From Gambelia wislizenii (taxonomy: Eukaryota; Chordata; Lepidosauria; Squamata; Crotaphytidae): a stretch of DNA of 64,000 nt. The stretch spans positions 117,808,309-117,872,308 of the forward strand of contig JAUMIR010000002.1 of the NCBI GenBank assembly GCA_030847615.1, in the 5' to 3' direction. The position numbers and the translations under genes were made by a program. Below the pieces are notes generated by a model that was not told the origin of the DNA, ran no database searches, and saw only the letters and a program-made list of their open reading frames with translations. Shown here in pieces: positions 9,266-21,632 of this stretch (within the stretch, counting starts at the first letter, position 1; each line of letters opens with the position of its first letter).

Positions 9266-9503
9266 AAGAGTCAACATGGTGTAGTGGTTTGAGCATAGGA
9301 TTACAGCACTTGAGACTAGGGTTCAGATCCCGAATCAGCCATAGAAACCCACTGGGTGACTTTGGGCAAGTCACACTCTCTTGGCTTCAGAGAAATACAA
9401 GGGAAAACTGCCTCTGAAAAGTTCTTGCCAAGAAAAGCCCATGATAGGGTCACCTTAGGGTTGCCATAAGTCAGAAATGACTTGAAGGCACACAACAACA
9501 AAC
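9266..9503 (+). mobile_element. tRNA-derived SINE with BovB-like tail
   Basis: The 5' part has box A-like (tggtgtagtggtt) and box B-like (gttcagatccc) promoter motifs. The body shows the tgggtgactttgggcaagtc and cttgccaagaaaagccc segments found in the other copies at 29099, 48042 and 52891. The tail (gccataagtcagaaatgact, then acttgaaggcacacaacaac) looks like a squamate BovB LINE 3' end. An 11-bp duplication flanks it with one mismatch: attgttaacag at 9255-9265 and attgttaatag at 9504-9514. Confidence 0.85.
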
Positions 9504-9514
9504 ATTGTTAATAG

Positions 9515-12226
9515 TTTAATTGCTGACCGACCCATGAAATAATGAGACCACACACAGAAGAAGTTGGATTGAATATATAGGCCACTTTATTTAATTATCT
9601 CCTATTTAAGTTTCTCTCCTGAGAAGTGCAAAACAGGGAGCAACCTGGTGTGGGAGCAGCTGGGGCAGTGGTCTCTCCCAGGCTTCCTCCCCAGTTCCCC
9701 CTGGGCGAAACACATGAGCACTGGGGAGAACCCAAATTCTGGGTTGCTCTCCCATTGGCCAGCTACTAGGAGACTAACCCAAGGATACAGCCTTCAAGTC
9801 ACATGACCTCTAGTGAGGGCTAAACCCTCAGGCTAGCCCCAGGGACAGTCTCCTTCCCCAGCCACCCCCATATCTTATGACATGTAGGGACTGCTCCAGA
9901 GATCCATCTTTCACCAAATGGGAACCATAGGTGTTCACCGGACTCCTCATATCTCCCCCCACTACCTGCCAAGTGACCACCTATTTAAGACACCACCCTC
10001 TGAGAAAATTATAAATCCCCTTTTGACAACGTAAGGTAGGCCCTGAAGTGACCATCAATCTTATGCTGTGTGAGAGTAGGAGGGTGAGCTATCACGAAGC
10101 TAGAAGAGGAAGGGCTGAGGGTGGTAGGGTCTTTTATCACCTCTAACTCCACCCCTCAGCTCTCCATGTCATGGTGTGCTGTGCCACACTAGTTAACATG
10201 GCCCCCATTCATAGGAAGATGTGTTGAAACAGCTGTCAGAAACTGATCTGCTCCATGCCTTTGACCAGTGAAAAACAAGACTGCATCAGTGAGTGAGTGT
10301 GAACGGGGAGTTTATTGAAGGGGACAAGCATTAGAATTATAATACATATAAATAAAGATGGGTTATTGTCTCAGTCTCGTTATTTAGTATTGTTTAATAT
10401 TTGGATCTTTGTGTCTCCAATCAGCTTTAGCACCCAGGAAGGATGTAGACCAGGCCTGACACATATTTAAAAGGTGAATTGCGATTCCTGGAGGCTTCCA
10501 AGACAAGGCATTCACCCTTTTTCGTGCAGAAAATGGCAGTCCAGGGAGTCTGGAGAGCCCAAGGGCCACATAATAGGGACCCCCTTCGGGGACCACTCTG
10601 GCTCCAAGGCTGCACTTTGTCCACCCAAACTATAGACCCACTGAAATACTGTCTACACAGTATAGCACTGAACAGAATTAACACAACATCTTACAATGCT
10701 ACCCTTTATCTGTCATGTTATTCACACTGGTACTGTTCCTCTTTCTCTCAATTTTTTGGACACAACTTTCATGATACCTAGCACTTTATAACAACAGAAG
10801 ACACAATAATTCCAGTTGTCACAGAGGTAGTAGTCATGGTATAGTAATAACAGTAGTAGTTGCTTCAAGAAGCCATAAAAATTTCAAGCATCCATTTGCA
10901 AATTGCTCTTTGCAAGCTATATGCCAACTTTACAAACATATATGGCAAAGGTGTTAATAATGTGACATTGTTCTCTTTCCTTGGTTAACAGCACTTTATT
11001 CCACATTATAAACCTGTAAAAAAACCCATTGTTTGCAGAGCTCCAGATGTTTATATATATAATTTTTAAACACTTCATTTCAAAAACAAGACCTTCATGC
11101 ATAAGTAAAAAGTTCAGTGTCATTTTGCCTTTGCCTAGATTGATTTAACTTCTTCTGTGCTGGTCTCAAAATAAACTGCTGTGCTGGCAGATTGGTTCTG
11201 AATTCCAAGAAAACCATCATTAGGCACTTTTGCAGCTGCAAACAGGGAAGATGTGTTTTATTGTGGTTCCCAGGGGACAGATTTTGTGCATGTGTGAATA
11301 AAAGCCATCTTGATCATAAAATACTCACAGAGGGACTTCCTGTCTGATTTTGTGAAGCAGGATGTTCTCATTGCTGATGACAATGGGGAAAAACACACAA
11401 AACTGTACATTTAAACAAGATTAAATCCACTTATTAAATATACATCCCATCATACATCAAACATATATATTCTATCAATTAATATAAACAAAGAATGGAG
11501 GCTTAAGACATCCCTATAATTTTGAAGCAGGGGGCAATTAAGGCATAAGCAATGACTGGAGGCATGTGCTGCTGGTTGCCCAGTTTTGGTTTCTGCCTTT
11601 GTAAATTCAAGTTTACATGTTTATTTTCACTTGTGTTCATGGTTCCCTGTAACAGAGGCCAGGCCTGTAGTCTATAATTCTGACCAGTCCTCAGAGTGAC
11701 TATGGTCACCATGAAGAAGGACCTGAGCTCAAAACAGCAATGCCAAGCCATTTACATGGAGATCCAGATACCATTCCCTGAAGAAAAGCTTAGAGGAAGA
11801 TACAATGAATTTTGAATCACTTACTCTACCACTGTCCAGATTTGGCAGGAACCATCCTGATTAATCCTGACTCCCACTTTTTCAGCTGCTTTTAAAATGT
11901 CCCAGTTTCTCTCTCCTACTTCCACTTTCCCCCTTACTTCCATTGTTGCAAACTGAGTTCAAAGTTTAAAAAGTAGTTTGCAATCAACTCAGTAAGGGGG
12001 AGAGGGGAGGAGAGGGCAGAGTCCGGCCCTTCCCAATATGTTCAGGCAAAAGCAAACTGCTATAGCCTCTCCTAGCTTGTGTGTTCTTCCTTGTTAATCA
12101 CTTTTGCCATCTTGATCACATTCTGTTGTTTGGCCACATGCTTCCTAGCTCTCATGTTGGATAGTATGGAATCAGTTAAGGGAATGTAATGGATTTCTCC
12201 CACACAACAAGGGCCCAGTTAAGACA
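9515..12226. other. No gene recognised; possible LTR remnant at the left
   Basis: No supported coding sequence. Around 9525-10171 the ends read tgac...gtca, and on the minus strand an AATAAA lies near 9590, so a solo LTR is conceivable. No flanking duplication was found and I do not claim it. The rest (10200-12226) is AT-rich, with only short spurious frames. A second ataaataaag motif lies near 10350. Confidence 0.3.
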
Positions 12227-14240
12227 ATGATCATTCCCTGGGATATGCACACGCCCACAATATCTATCTATTTATATAAAACTCTTGGATATGTTTCCTT
12301 TCCCAGTGTGCTGATTGGCCAATTAGGAAACATTGCCCCTCCCTCCTCTCACTCCCTCAGCCAATCACCACCCACATGCAAAATTCCTCACCACCTCACA
12401 ATCCACTCCCACCACTCAATCTGCATCTGCACTCCCAGCCTTACAAGGGCCCTGTTGCTGGCCATGGCAAGGACTCCAGGAGCCTAAACAGAGCCCCCCT
12501 TCATCTCCACTATACACCTCACTGTGGGAGTGCAAGAGGAGAAGCCACCAAGCCGCAGAGGCCTGCGAGTCCAGGACGGGAAACCCAGCCAGCTAGGCAG
12601 TCACTCTGTGGTTGTATAGATTTTGGTGGTATCTTTTCCCACAATAATAGCGAGTAGCTGAACTGTGTGAACCTTTCAAATCTACTACAATGGCGTATGT
12701 TACACTGGGTACAGCTAGCGGTAAGGAATACGTCTTCATAGAGAGACTGGTTACATGAACTCACTGTTCATTCAACAATCAATTTATGAGCCACCACCAT
12801 TGCACAAATCACACTAGCCACATGCAGAGTTGCCATACTAGACAAATGGTGTGGGGTTAGTTTGTTTTTTGCCATACTAGGCAAACAGGAACCAGGTGGG
12901 GGAGATGTCACCTTGAAGTGACAAGGTGAGCCTCCCCTCTTGCCTGGACCACAAGCTGCTGGTACCCGCCAGGTTGCCAGTCTTTCCGTGGCCCTATTCA
13001 CTCTCCCAAACAATTACGTGGTGTCTGTTGACCATCTGAGCTGCTGTTTTGCTCTCTTATCTTGAGCTGAATAAATATTTTTCTTGTATGCTAAATACAA
13101 GAATGCTGAAGATCTTGTAACAATAGGGCTGCTTCTCTTAACAGAAAAGAGTGGCACTTCTCCTAGCCTACATCAACAGGGTCAAAAGTAATGGACCAGT
13201 GGCTGTGTGTTGCCACTGTCTGGCCCAGTGGCCTTCTGAACAAAAGGTGTATATAATTCCCTCATTCTTAAATGGACACTCAGTGAGGTTCTTAGAGAAT
13301 CAGCGGGGAAGACAATTGTAGGACTTCTAGCTAAGTCAGAGATAGTGAGGAGAGCATCTGGTCCTGTTGGCTTTTTCTCAGTCGCACATCTCTAGCTGTA
13401 TTTTGCAGTGGCGTTGAAACAAAAGCAGGTGTTTTTATCTGAAGGCTTACGCACATGCCAAGCCGCCTTGGGGCATGGCCCTCTGTCTGCTGCATTGGTT
13501 GAAGCAAGAGGGGCTTTTGCATCAGACATAAACAGGGGAGGAGTAGGTAGATCTGGATCATCTAGAGACAACTGCTTGGCATTTCTCTCTCAATCTCTCA
13601 ATCTCTCAGTCTCTCTTTACCTGATTAAGAAGGAAAGTCACAGCTGAGACTTTGCAGTTCATGGGAACAGATGCTGAGGTTAAATTCTCAATCAAGAATT
13701 CCCACGTTGCCTTCAAAGCCAAAATCTCCTACAGCCGGGGAGGGAACCCCTGACTTTGGTGGTAGGACTTTACACTGGCTTTTTGCATTTTCAAAACTCT
13801 CCTTCGGGACTCATTGCTTCTATCAGGAAGGTGACTATAGTTCACAAAGGGCTCATCTACACAATGAAAATACTCATAGAATTCGCAGAGAGTATGATCT
13901 GTCTGAATGAGATCTGAAGGGGATTTACAATATTTGGAGGGAGGGGGGCTAGAAACTCCACAAACCACACAGTAAAAGGATTCACTGTTTCCCATGAAGC
14001 TTCCTAGAAAATGCATGTAGATGCACATTTTCAGACGTGTGGCCGTCCGAATTTACATTGCTGAGTATTTTTGCTCAATTGCCCTTTATGAGTGCATGAG
14101 CTTGCTCAATTTGAATGAATGTAAATGGATGCAAATAGATGCAGAAATGGTGAAGACAAATCAACTTTGCTGTGAATGGGCCAAAATGTGCACCAACTCA
14201 CAGTAAACTGTCACATCTAGATAAACCCTCAGTCAATTCA
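12227..14240. other. No gene recognised
   Basis: A GC-richer, repeat-like stretch (12260-12720) has overlapping short frames in three phases and no recognisable protein. A gaataaatat signal near 13069 could be part of an old LTR, but no ends were found. A (TCTC)n-rich run lies near 13586-13615. I see no tRNA or exon that I can support. Confidence 0.3.
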
Positions 14241-14242
14241 GT

Positions 14243-14735
14243 TTGAGGGGAGCCCGAGTTGATCTCAGAAGTGTAGTTGAGGACACAGCTGCGCTGGGCA
14301 GGGCATGTTTCTAGGATGGAGAACCATCGCCTCCCAAAAATAGTACTCTGTGGTGAACTCGCCACGGGTCAGCATAAGAGGGGTGCTCCAAAAAAGCAAT
14401 ACAAGGACTCCCTGAAACAACATCTCAGGCTTGACCAAATTGATCACCAACAATGGTCCGCCCTGGCCTCACATCGGGAGGCATGGAGACACACTATCCA
14501 CAGTGCTGCAGCCTTATTTGAGAACTCACACCAAACAAGTCTTGAAGAGAAACGATAACACAGAAAGAATCACAACCCTGAAACATCATCCAAGGAGACT
14601 TTCTGCTGTGCTTTCTGCAACCGGACTTTTTTTTATCTCGGATTGGCCTTTTTAGTCATCAGCGCACTTGCAGAAAGCCTGGGGTGAGTCCTTCCTGAAT
14701 GTTCGTTTGCAAAGGAAAGCCAGAGAGTCAAGGTG
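14243..14735 (+). mobile_element. APE-type LINE, 3' end copy
   Basis: This matches the 3' end of the LINE at 38280-43735. It encodes the conserved RWAGHVSRMENHRLPK segment and the GELATGQHKRGAPKK segment, and ends in the LINE's aaagccagagag tail. The clade is an APE-type non-LTR element of the I/Ingi/Vingi kind, a tentative assignment from memory of motifs. Strongly 5' truncated. Confidence 0.8.
14277..14558 (+). pseudogene. LINE ORF C-terminal fragment
   Basis: This 93-codon frame is the C-terminal domain after reverse transcriptase: QLRWAGHVSRM, then KDSLKQHLRLDQIDHQQWSA. It stops at 14558, where the parallel copy at 47138-47482 continues into a CxxC...H...C finger, so this copy has an early stop. 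It has no RT or endonuclease and no function alone. Confidence 0.75.
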
Positions 14736-17281
14736 GAGGGAATGAGCCCATTGCCTCCAAATAAGAATCAACCCCAGCAAAATTTTCTTTCAGCCCTCAA
14801 ATTTCTAGCATTGCAGAGTGAGGCACTGAAAATTGTTCACGCCTAAAACTCTTATATTTGTTGTTTGCATGCCCTTGGTATTTTTGCATGCCTCTTCTCT
14901 CTGGATACCTAAACTGTATTTCTAAAAGCTCAATTGAGGTCTTAAGAGACCGCAATGCTATACATTTGGGGACCGGTGGAACATTTCATGGGGTGGGGCA
15001 GAATGGGGGGGCAGTGCTGTCATTCCCTCCTCCCTGCAGCTAAACCCTTGGTTTATCTCCAGCTCACATGTCCTGCTTTTCCCACATCTGCTTTCAATAG
15101 TGGGTTGTGAATACTCCAGAAGTTACCAGCACATCCTCAGGAGATAATGTGCCTCTATGGGCTTAATGCAAAGGGAAGAGGGAGGATTGTATAACAAGCA
15201 GTGCTGTCACCCAGAAAATGTTCTTTTGTTATCCCTGCACAGCTATTACAGGTGAGCCAAGGATGCTTATTTCCAGAGCTTGGAAAAGTTACTTCCGGGG
15301 AAGGCATCAGCTCACAGGATCCATCAGGGTAGCTTATTTTCACAGCACTGGAGTTACAAATATTCCACAAATAATCTAAAAAAACCCCAAAAACACATTA
15401 CTCTTCACTTAGCTTTGAGTGCAACAAGTGGGAAGGAGAAAAATATTTGCCTCCAGAAAATCAGTGCACAGCCATCTGATTTACTGCCATGACCACAGGT
15501 GGAGTATTACTGCTCCTCCTTATGAAATTACATAAAACACAAAGCTTCAGGGTTTCGGCTAGAAATGCCCTGGGGGAAGCTTTTTGCACAAGTGAGTGAG
15601 AGATGGCAGTCCTGTAAGCTCATCAGAGTAAGCCTTGTGTTTGTTAGGCCTGGTATAATGAGGCCTTTATCTTGTTTGGAGTCTCTGAGCACCCTGCTCC
15701 AATAATAAATGAATGACATAACTTTTGCTTGCCAGCAGGGCAGAAGCTCCCTCACTGCAATACCCCTGTCACCAAGATCAGCATTTACAGTCCTAATTCC
15801 TTCCTCTTTATGTTTGTTATTATTTATATTTCCAAGCTGGAGCTCCAAGCCATTGCAGTGGTGCATTGGGTAATGACAGGATAATTGTTTGTTTTATTGA
15901 TCATTACAGCTCCTTCTGCATCTCTGTATGATTTATCATCTCCCCAGCCTTTTACTCCTCCTCTTACATCCCTAGCCATGGGGGCAGCAGAGCAGAGCTA
16001 ATCCCTACTGGCTACAAACAAGCCAATTAATGACACGGAGGGAAAAAAGTTTCAGAATGAATGAGCCCTGGTGCTGTTTCCTAATGATTCCTCATTGATC
16101 CTGCAGAACCACAGCAATGGAGTGTAAGTCACCAGACAGAGACAGGAGTCTGTGAAGAGCTTTGTGTTTGCTGCAAGTGAAAGAGTGCTCCATCTTAAAT
16201 TGCAATAGGGTAGTAAGAGACCAGACACTACAGGTTTCTGGGAGACTGACCAAGCGACTACTGTAGTGCCAGGGAATGGAGAAGCCCCAGTCAACAATGC
16301 AACAATTTAATACTTTAATGACATTATTATTAAGGATGCCAGCAAAGTTCTCCCAAACCAGAGTCAGAAAAGAATGTTGGAGTCCTGCAGGAACCATGCA
16401 GCTGTTCCACACTGCTACACTGTTTTCCATAGCATCAGAGAGGAAATGGGGAAGGGACAGACCCACAGTAGGGATGGGTGAGCTGAGTGCTTGCTCAGGA
16501 CACCAAGAGGGAGGGGGACACTGAGCTGAGATCAGTGAGCTTGTTGAGAGTACTGTCTGCCATGAACTAGATGGCATGTGGTTGGGGGTGGGAGCCAGAC
16601 AGTAGCCAGTTCGGTGCTGATGAAGCATAAAGTTCCATTTTTTACCTGCCTCTGTTCTTGCAGGTCACTCAGCAAAGCGCATCAGCTGAATATGCTCCTT
16701 ACTCAGAACCATACTTGCAAACCTGCCTTTTTGCTTCTCCTTGATTATGGCACTAGCAGGACCTGACACTGGGACTGAGGTCTGGGGCTCCACTCAGTTG
16801 AATGAGACTCCAAATGCAATAAGTTGGGCTTATCATACACTTTGATGGAAGTGTGTGGTGTGATGTAAGCACCTTGCCATCTAAAGAGGGTGTTCCCACA
16901 AGACTATGGAGTTTGCCCCTTCCTCCTACCACCACTGAGACTGAGACTGGCAGGGAAAGGGAAGGGGATGCGTGGAAATGGGAAAAGACTGACCCCCCCC
17001 CAAGGGGTGTTGGAGGGGTGATAATGTTCTGAGGGTTGGGCTGGACATAATCTTCCTTGTTTTGTGTTAAATGAAAAAAGAAGTCAGGTCCCTTCTGGAT
17101 CCATTCAAGGTGAACTGGAGAGCTGAGCATGCCCATCTCCAATTACAATATCAATATCATTCCTATAACAGACTGGGGGCAGGGACAGAGGACCTGAAGT
17201 ATACGGCCTAAGAGAAGGTGTAAGCTTAAGAATACCTAGAGATTCATTGAGGTGAAATTTGAATGAGACTCTCCAAGTTCA
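14736..17281. other. No gene recognised
   Basis: No motif-bearing frame was found on either strand. The longest, 178 codons on the minus strand at 16092-16628, shows no domain, repeat or composition signal and is probably chance. Sequence complexity looks normal and I saw no copy elsewhere in the window, so this may be unique intergenic DNA. Confidence 0.4.
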
Positions 17282-17810
17282 TCACTCTTGGGCTCATCTA
17301 CATGGGCCAGAATATGCGGCTTCCCACCAGCATATTCTGCCTGTGGACCCGACTCGTTCCTCCCCCATTACCAGCATGAAACAGGTGAAAGTCCAGACCA
17401 CCACACTAGTCAAGCACTAGTCCACTGCTGCTGGTGTCCCACTCTCTGACACCAGGAAGCTGTCCTGCAGCATGTGAGCAAGGCCTCCTGCATGTGGCCA
17501 ACCTGTTCACATGCTGCAGGCCTGCTTCCTGGCTGGGGAAGAGTGACAGCAGACAGCAGCTATGGGATGGTGTGGTGGTCTGGGCTCCTGCAGTCACTCG
17601 GGGCCCAATCTGTTTTATTATGGCTGAGGTGGTTTTTCACAGGTATTTTTTAAAAAACGGTTTAATAGGCTTTACTCTATCTTGGCCCCATCTTTGCCCC
17701 AGGGTGGCATGAGGATTGCCTGGGGGGGAAATGGGACAAATGCCTTGAATTGTCTGGAGCTCCAAGACGGGGCCAAGACAGGGTAAATAGCCCGTCTAGA
17801 CAAGACCTTA
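17282..17810 (+). repeat. Unassigned interspersed repeat, copy 2
   Basis: Its first about 130 bases match 8572-8700. The right end (tagcccgtctagacaagacc) is loosely the inverse of the left end (ggctcatctacatgggcc), hinting at terminal inverted repeats and a DNA-transposon origin. No clean flanking duplication was found, so class and right boundary are uncertain. Confidence 0.4.
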
Positions 17811-18329
17811 GATAGGGTTTCTAGATCTCAGGACCTGGCCCTGAGTGTCAGTACTTCAACCTTATTCACCAATCCTCAGGACAAGGGAGGAATCTCTGGG
17901 CAAGAGTGCTACCCTGCATGCATACCTATGTTCCTAATTTGTTAGGCTTGATGTTTTTCATTTGAATGGCATCCTCTGTACTACTGTGGATGATGCTTAA
18001 CATTTCATACTTAATGACATCACCAGGGGCTTCCCCTTGTAATATGATCAGACCCTTCCCCCCGTGTGACATCACAAGGAGTCATCCCTAGGTCTCAGAT
18101 TTTAGCCCTGAAATCCCAGGACCTGGAATAGTTCTAACCTGGCAACCAATACACTTTACAAAGTATTTCCATGTATTAACTCCTCACCTGTTACTAAACA
18201 ACATGTAAACCTCTGTGTTTACCTAATATGGTGCACAAACCACCAAGGAACCATCAGATATTGAATATGGGAACTGCACATTTCCCAACATGGAAGTGAC
18301 CTCTGTGTAGACATCCATACACTCATGAT

Positions 18330-18413
18330 TTGATTGTGTATTCCTGCATGACAGGGGGTTGGACTGGATGGCCCTTGTGGTCTCTTCCAACTCTACAATT
18401 CTATTATTCTATC
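18330..18413 (+). mobile_element. CR1 LINE, 3' tail only
   Basis: The segment gggggttggactggatggcc, then gtggtctcttccaactct and attctattattctat, is the CR1 3' end read forward. Compare 45970-46045. No coding sequence is retained. A (TATC)n-like run follows. Confidence 0.85.
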
Positions 18414-18415
18414 TA

Positions 18416-18600
18416 TCTATCCATCTATTTGTTATTTCTGTTTCCTGCCTTTCCTCCAGTGAGCTCAAGGCAGTGCACATTTTCACAACTACACTGTGAG
18501 GTAGATCAGGATGAGACTAGTTCAAAGTCACCCACTGAGTTTTGTGGAGTACTCAAGTCCAGGTATAGCACACTAGCCAATACACCATGGTGACTTTCCT
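18416..18600 (-). mobile_element. Degenerate tRNA-derived SINE
   Basis: Read on the minus strand, the right end carries the tRNA-SINE head (accatggtgtattggctagt), followed by a ctcagtgggtgactttgaac-like body. The left end has a tcaaggcagtg segment like L2 tails. It differs from the BovB-tailed SINEs here in its 3' end, so it may belong to another SINE family. Degenerate. Confidence 0.45.
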
Positions 18601-19830
18601 TCTGTGAATGAGATTTTAAGCAGCCCTGAACCATTAAACTTCCAGAAAATTACCTGTATGAAGTCACTTACAAAGAGAGAAGACAAGGACTTCAGTCTGT
18701 ATGCACATGTACCTTAGAGTGAATTTCTTTGGACCCAAGTGAGCTTACTTCTGAATAGGCATGCATAGGATTGCAGTATAAGAATAACTACATGCAGAAA
18801 GATGTTTCTATCTCCAAACTTTCCATGGGAGAAAAGGATGAGTTATTGAACACTGAGATCTTCCTCTTGTTTAATGAGATTTTTCAGTAATTTGATCCAT
18901 AACAAAGTCCCTATTGCCTAATGCTATAATAACCTGGTGTTATTGTCTTAACGTTTCTGGGTTTACTGTACCAGAAAATGTGATTAGCTGTTTCTAAAAT
19001 AAAAAGTGTGTTCCTACTACCTGGATTCTAACCATACCTAGAAGGCATCTTTTGGTATTGAAAATAGCTTCCTGTCAACTAGTATATATCTGTACTTTGA
19101 ATCACAATGAGATTGTAACCACTGAAATAGAAGGTTCTTATTATTAATACTGATGCTGTGTACTTCTGAAGTTGAGTGTAAACTTTATCATCTCAGACCT
19201 TCTTGAACCTAATTTTGTGGTGTCAGTTTCTTGTTGCAAAATAATTTGCACATTCTTCAACTTTCAATGGCTAACATTTTTAAATTTTTTCTAGTTATAA
19301 CTTTGTTTGCCTAGATATCTGCTTGTCTGCTTGCCTGCCTGCCACCCTTTCCCCTTCTTAAGGTCTATTGAGTTTCTACCCAAAACAACTGCCATCCTCT
19401 TCACAACCCCTAAAATCAAACTACTGCTCTCATTTAGGCAGCTGTGTACAATATATTCATTTCTACTGTTTACCTAAAAAGTAACTTTCTACCTGCTTAA
19501 CCCTTCAGTAATAACACATTACAGAACACCATCCACTGTGCAATTGCATGGTAAAAATGAAACTATTATCGTACATCATTACAGCATCAAGGTATCCTAT
19601 TGAAAAGGAGTGTTTCCATATACATGAAATAACTGAGGTGATGCTAGGGAAAAAATGTATGGTTTGTATTACAGCAGCTTGCAAGAAACGAATTAGGAGT
19701 GTGTTCAGCATGTTATTTTAGCCTAGACTTTATTTGTTTTTATGGGTGACTCACAAGAACGTACAGGCTCCATCCAGGTGTTAGTAGAACATACGAAAAA
19801 AGGGAAAGGGTGTACTGATAAAATTGCAAA
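18601..19830. other. No gene recognised
   Basis: AT-rich sequence without a supported frame, RNA gene or repeat family that I can name. Confidence 0.4.
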
Positions 19831-20066
19831 CTGGCCAAAATACCCTAAAGGCACCAGACCCCATCTGATCTTGGAAGCTAGGCAGGGTCAGCTCTGATTA
19901 GTACTTGGATGGGAGAACACCAACCAATACCAGGCTCTGTAGGCTACATTTCAGAGGAAGGAACTGGCAAAACCACCTCTGAGTATTCCTTGTTTAAGAA
20001 AATCCTATGAAATTCATAGGTCACCATAAGTTGACAGGCAACTTGCAAGCACATGTACACACACAA
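19831..20066 (+). mobile_element. 5S-rRNA-derived SINE
   Basis: Bases 19831-19949 align to vertebrate 5S rRNA: catctgatcttggaagctag, then cagggtcagctctgattagt and acttggatgggagaacacc, which include the internal promoter region. After it come the gaggaaggaactggcaaaac body and a tail (tcaccataagttgacaggca) related to the BovB-like tail of the tRNA-SINEs here. It is a SINE, not a 5S gene: the head is diverged and fused to a LINE-like tail. A minus-strand copy lies at 47803-48014. Confidence 0.88.
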
Positions 20067-21630
20067 TATAATTTCTGGACTAGACATGCCACATATAGCC
20101 AGGCATTCATTCAGTGCTCTCAGGTTTTAGCAATTCAGAGTGGTAATTTTGTTATTAATGGGCAAGTGAAGTGGCAGTAGCATTGAATCAAGTGGTTTTA
20201 CTATTCTGTTTTGCAGAGTGACCTTGTAGAATGAAAAAAAAGTGATTTCCTGAAACTGGTATGTACAGTAGATGCCTCTGAGGAAATGGCTAGAACCAGA
20301 GGCCTGTGGCAAGAGGAGCCCCCTATGCTGTGAGCAACATCTACACTACAGTGAGGCAGCAGCCTCAGGCAGCAGCTTTGATGTGCCACAAAAGGTCAGC
20401 AAATTCTTAGTTATTTAATTGCCTCTTATGAGCTGAGATCCTGTATGCCACAGTGTAGTATAATAATTCCACAGGTGAAACTATGCTACATCTCTCATCT
20501 GAAGCCTCCTAGATTCATTGTTTAGCCACTGCAGCCCCCTTACCCACCATGGTTATTCACTGGTTGGTAGAGAGCAGGGTGGAGATCAGAGAAGCATCTG
20601 GCTATGTGTCTGCATATGTTACTAACAGGATACCAGCTGCCACCACCACCACCATCATCATTATCATCATCATCAGTTGAACCAATGAGAGGGAGAGGCA
20701 TTTGTGGGTTGTTATTGTTCTGTTTGGCTATAGGTACTATGTACTTTTACTTGGCTGGGTGAATAGACCCACTAGCTGCTCCAGGTCAGGAGGCAAAATG
20801 TCTTGGGCTAGCCCTACTACTTGTGCTAGCCACTGTTTCTTTTATATTTTGTTCCAGCCAATACAGTAACTCATTAAAAGAGTTATCCCTACAAAAAGAA
20901 TTGATCCTGCTGCCAAGGCTCTCCTGAATTTCCCATTACTTAGGATATGAGCCCAATATCCCTTCAAAACACACACATGCGCACACATGCATATAGGTAT
21001 ATGAGCACCACATGACAAAGAGCTGATCCCTTGGGAAAAAAGAGTACATTAAATATTGCATTGTGCTGGGTGAGACAGGGGCTACCCTGGTACAAACTCC
21101 TTTTGCCTAGATGTATCTCTGAGAATTGTTTCAGAGGGGATTGTGCAGCAGGTGGCACAGTCTAGAATCTAGTGTAAAAATATTTCAAATTTATGCTAGC
21201 AGGGTATAATGTGGTAGTGTGGGGTGGGGGAAAATGGTGTCAGGCCCTCAGGGCCCAGTGGCTCCAAAATGGTTTTTGACCCCCAATGCAATTTGTTAGG
21301 GGCAAAGCCACAAACACCTAGGGAAAATTGAGGGCATTTGGGGCCATTTATTTGGTTAAAAAAATTATGGAGGGTGGTGGCAGCTACTGTCTAAAGTCAT
21401 TCATGGGCCAATGTGGCCCTCAACCACTGACCGTTGCATGCCCCTGGGCTAGTGCAATGTGAGCTCAGGATAGAAACAGGAGCAATTATTCTGGATGTTA
21501 TAGTAAGGTGTTTTATTTTAAATGTTTATTTTCTCAGGAAATCCACTGAAGCTTAGGAAAGTAAATAAAACTTAGTTACAGGAGCCCCTAAAGCTGTCTC
21601 CTCTGTATAGGAGGAAGCTAGCAGGCCTTA
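20067..21630. other. No gene recognised; short CAC/ATC microsatellite
   Basis: No supported gene. A trinucleotide run (caccaccaccaccatcatca) lies at 20640-20677. A (CA/TG) mixed run with acacacatgcgcacacatgc lies near 20970. Confidence 0.4.
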
Positions 21631-21632
21631 CT

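Noticed and set aside
9525..10171. Solo LTR with tgac...gtca ends
   Set aside because: A polyadenylation-like signal is present, but flanks do not match and no second copy is visible.
16092..16628. 178-codon minus-strand frame
   Set aside because: No domain, repeat or signal, no splice or promoter context, and unremarkable sequence. Most likely chance.
19831..19949. 5S rRNA gene
   Set aside because: The 5S-like part is diverged and fused to a LINE-type tail, and a second copy with the same tail exists. It is a SINE.
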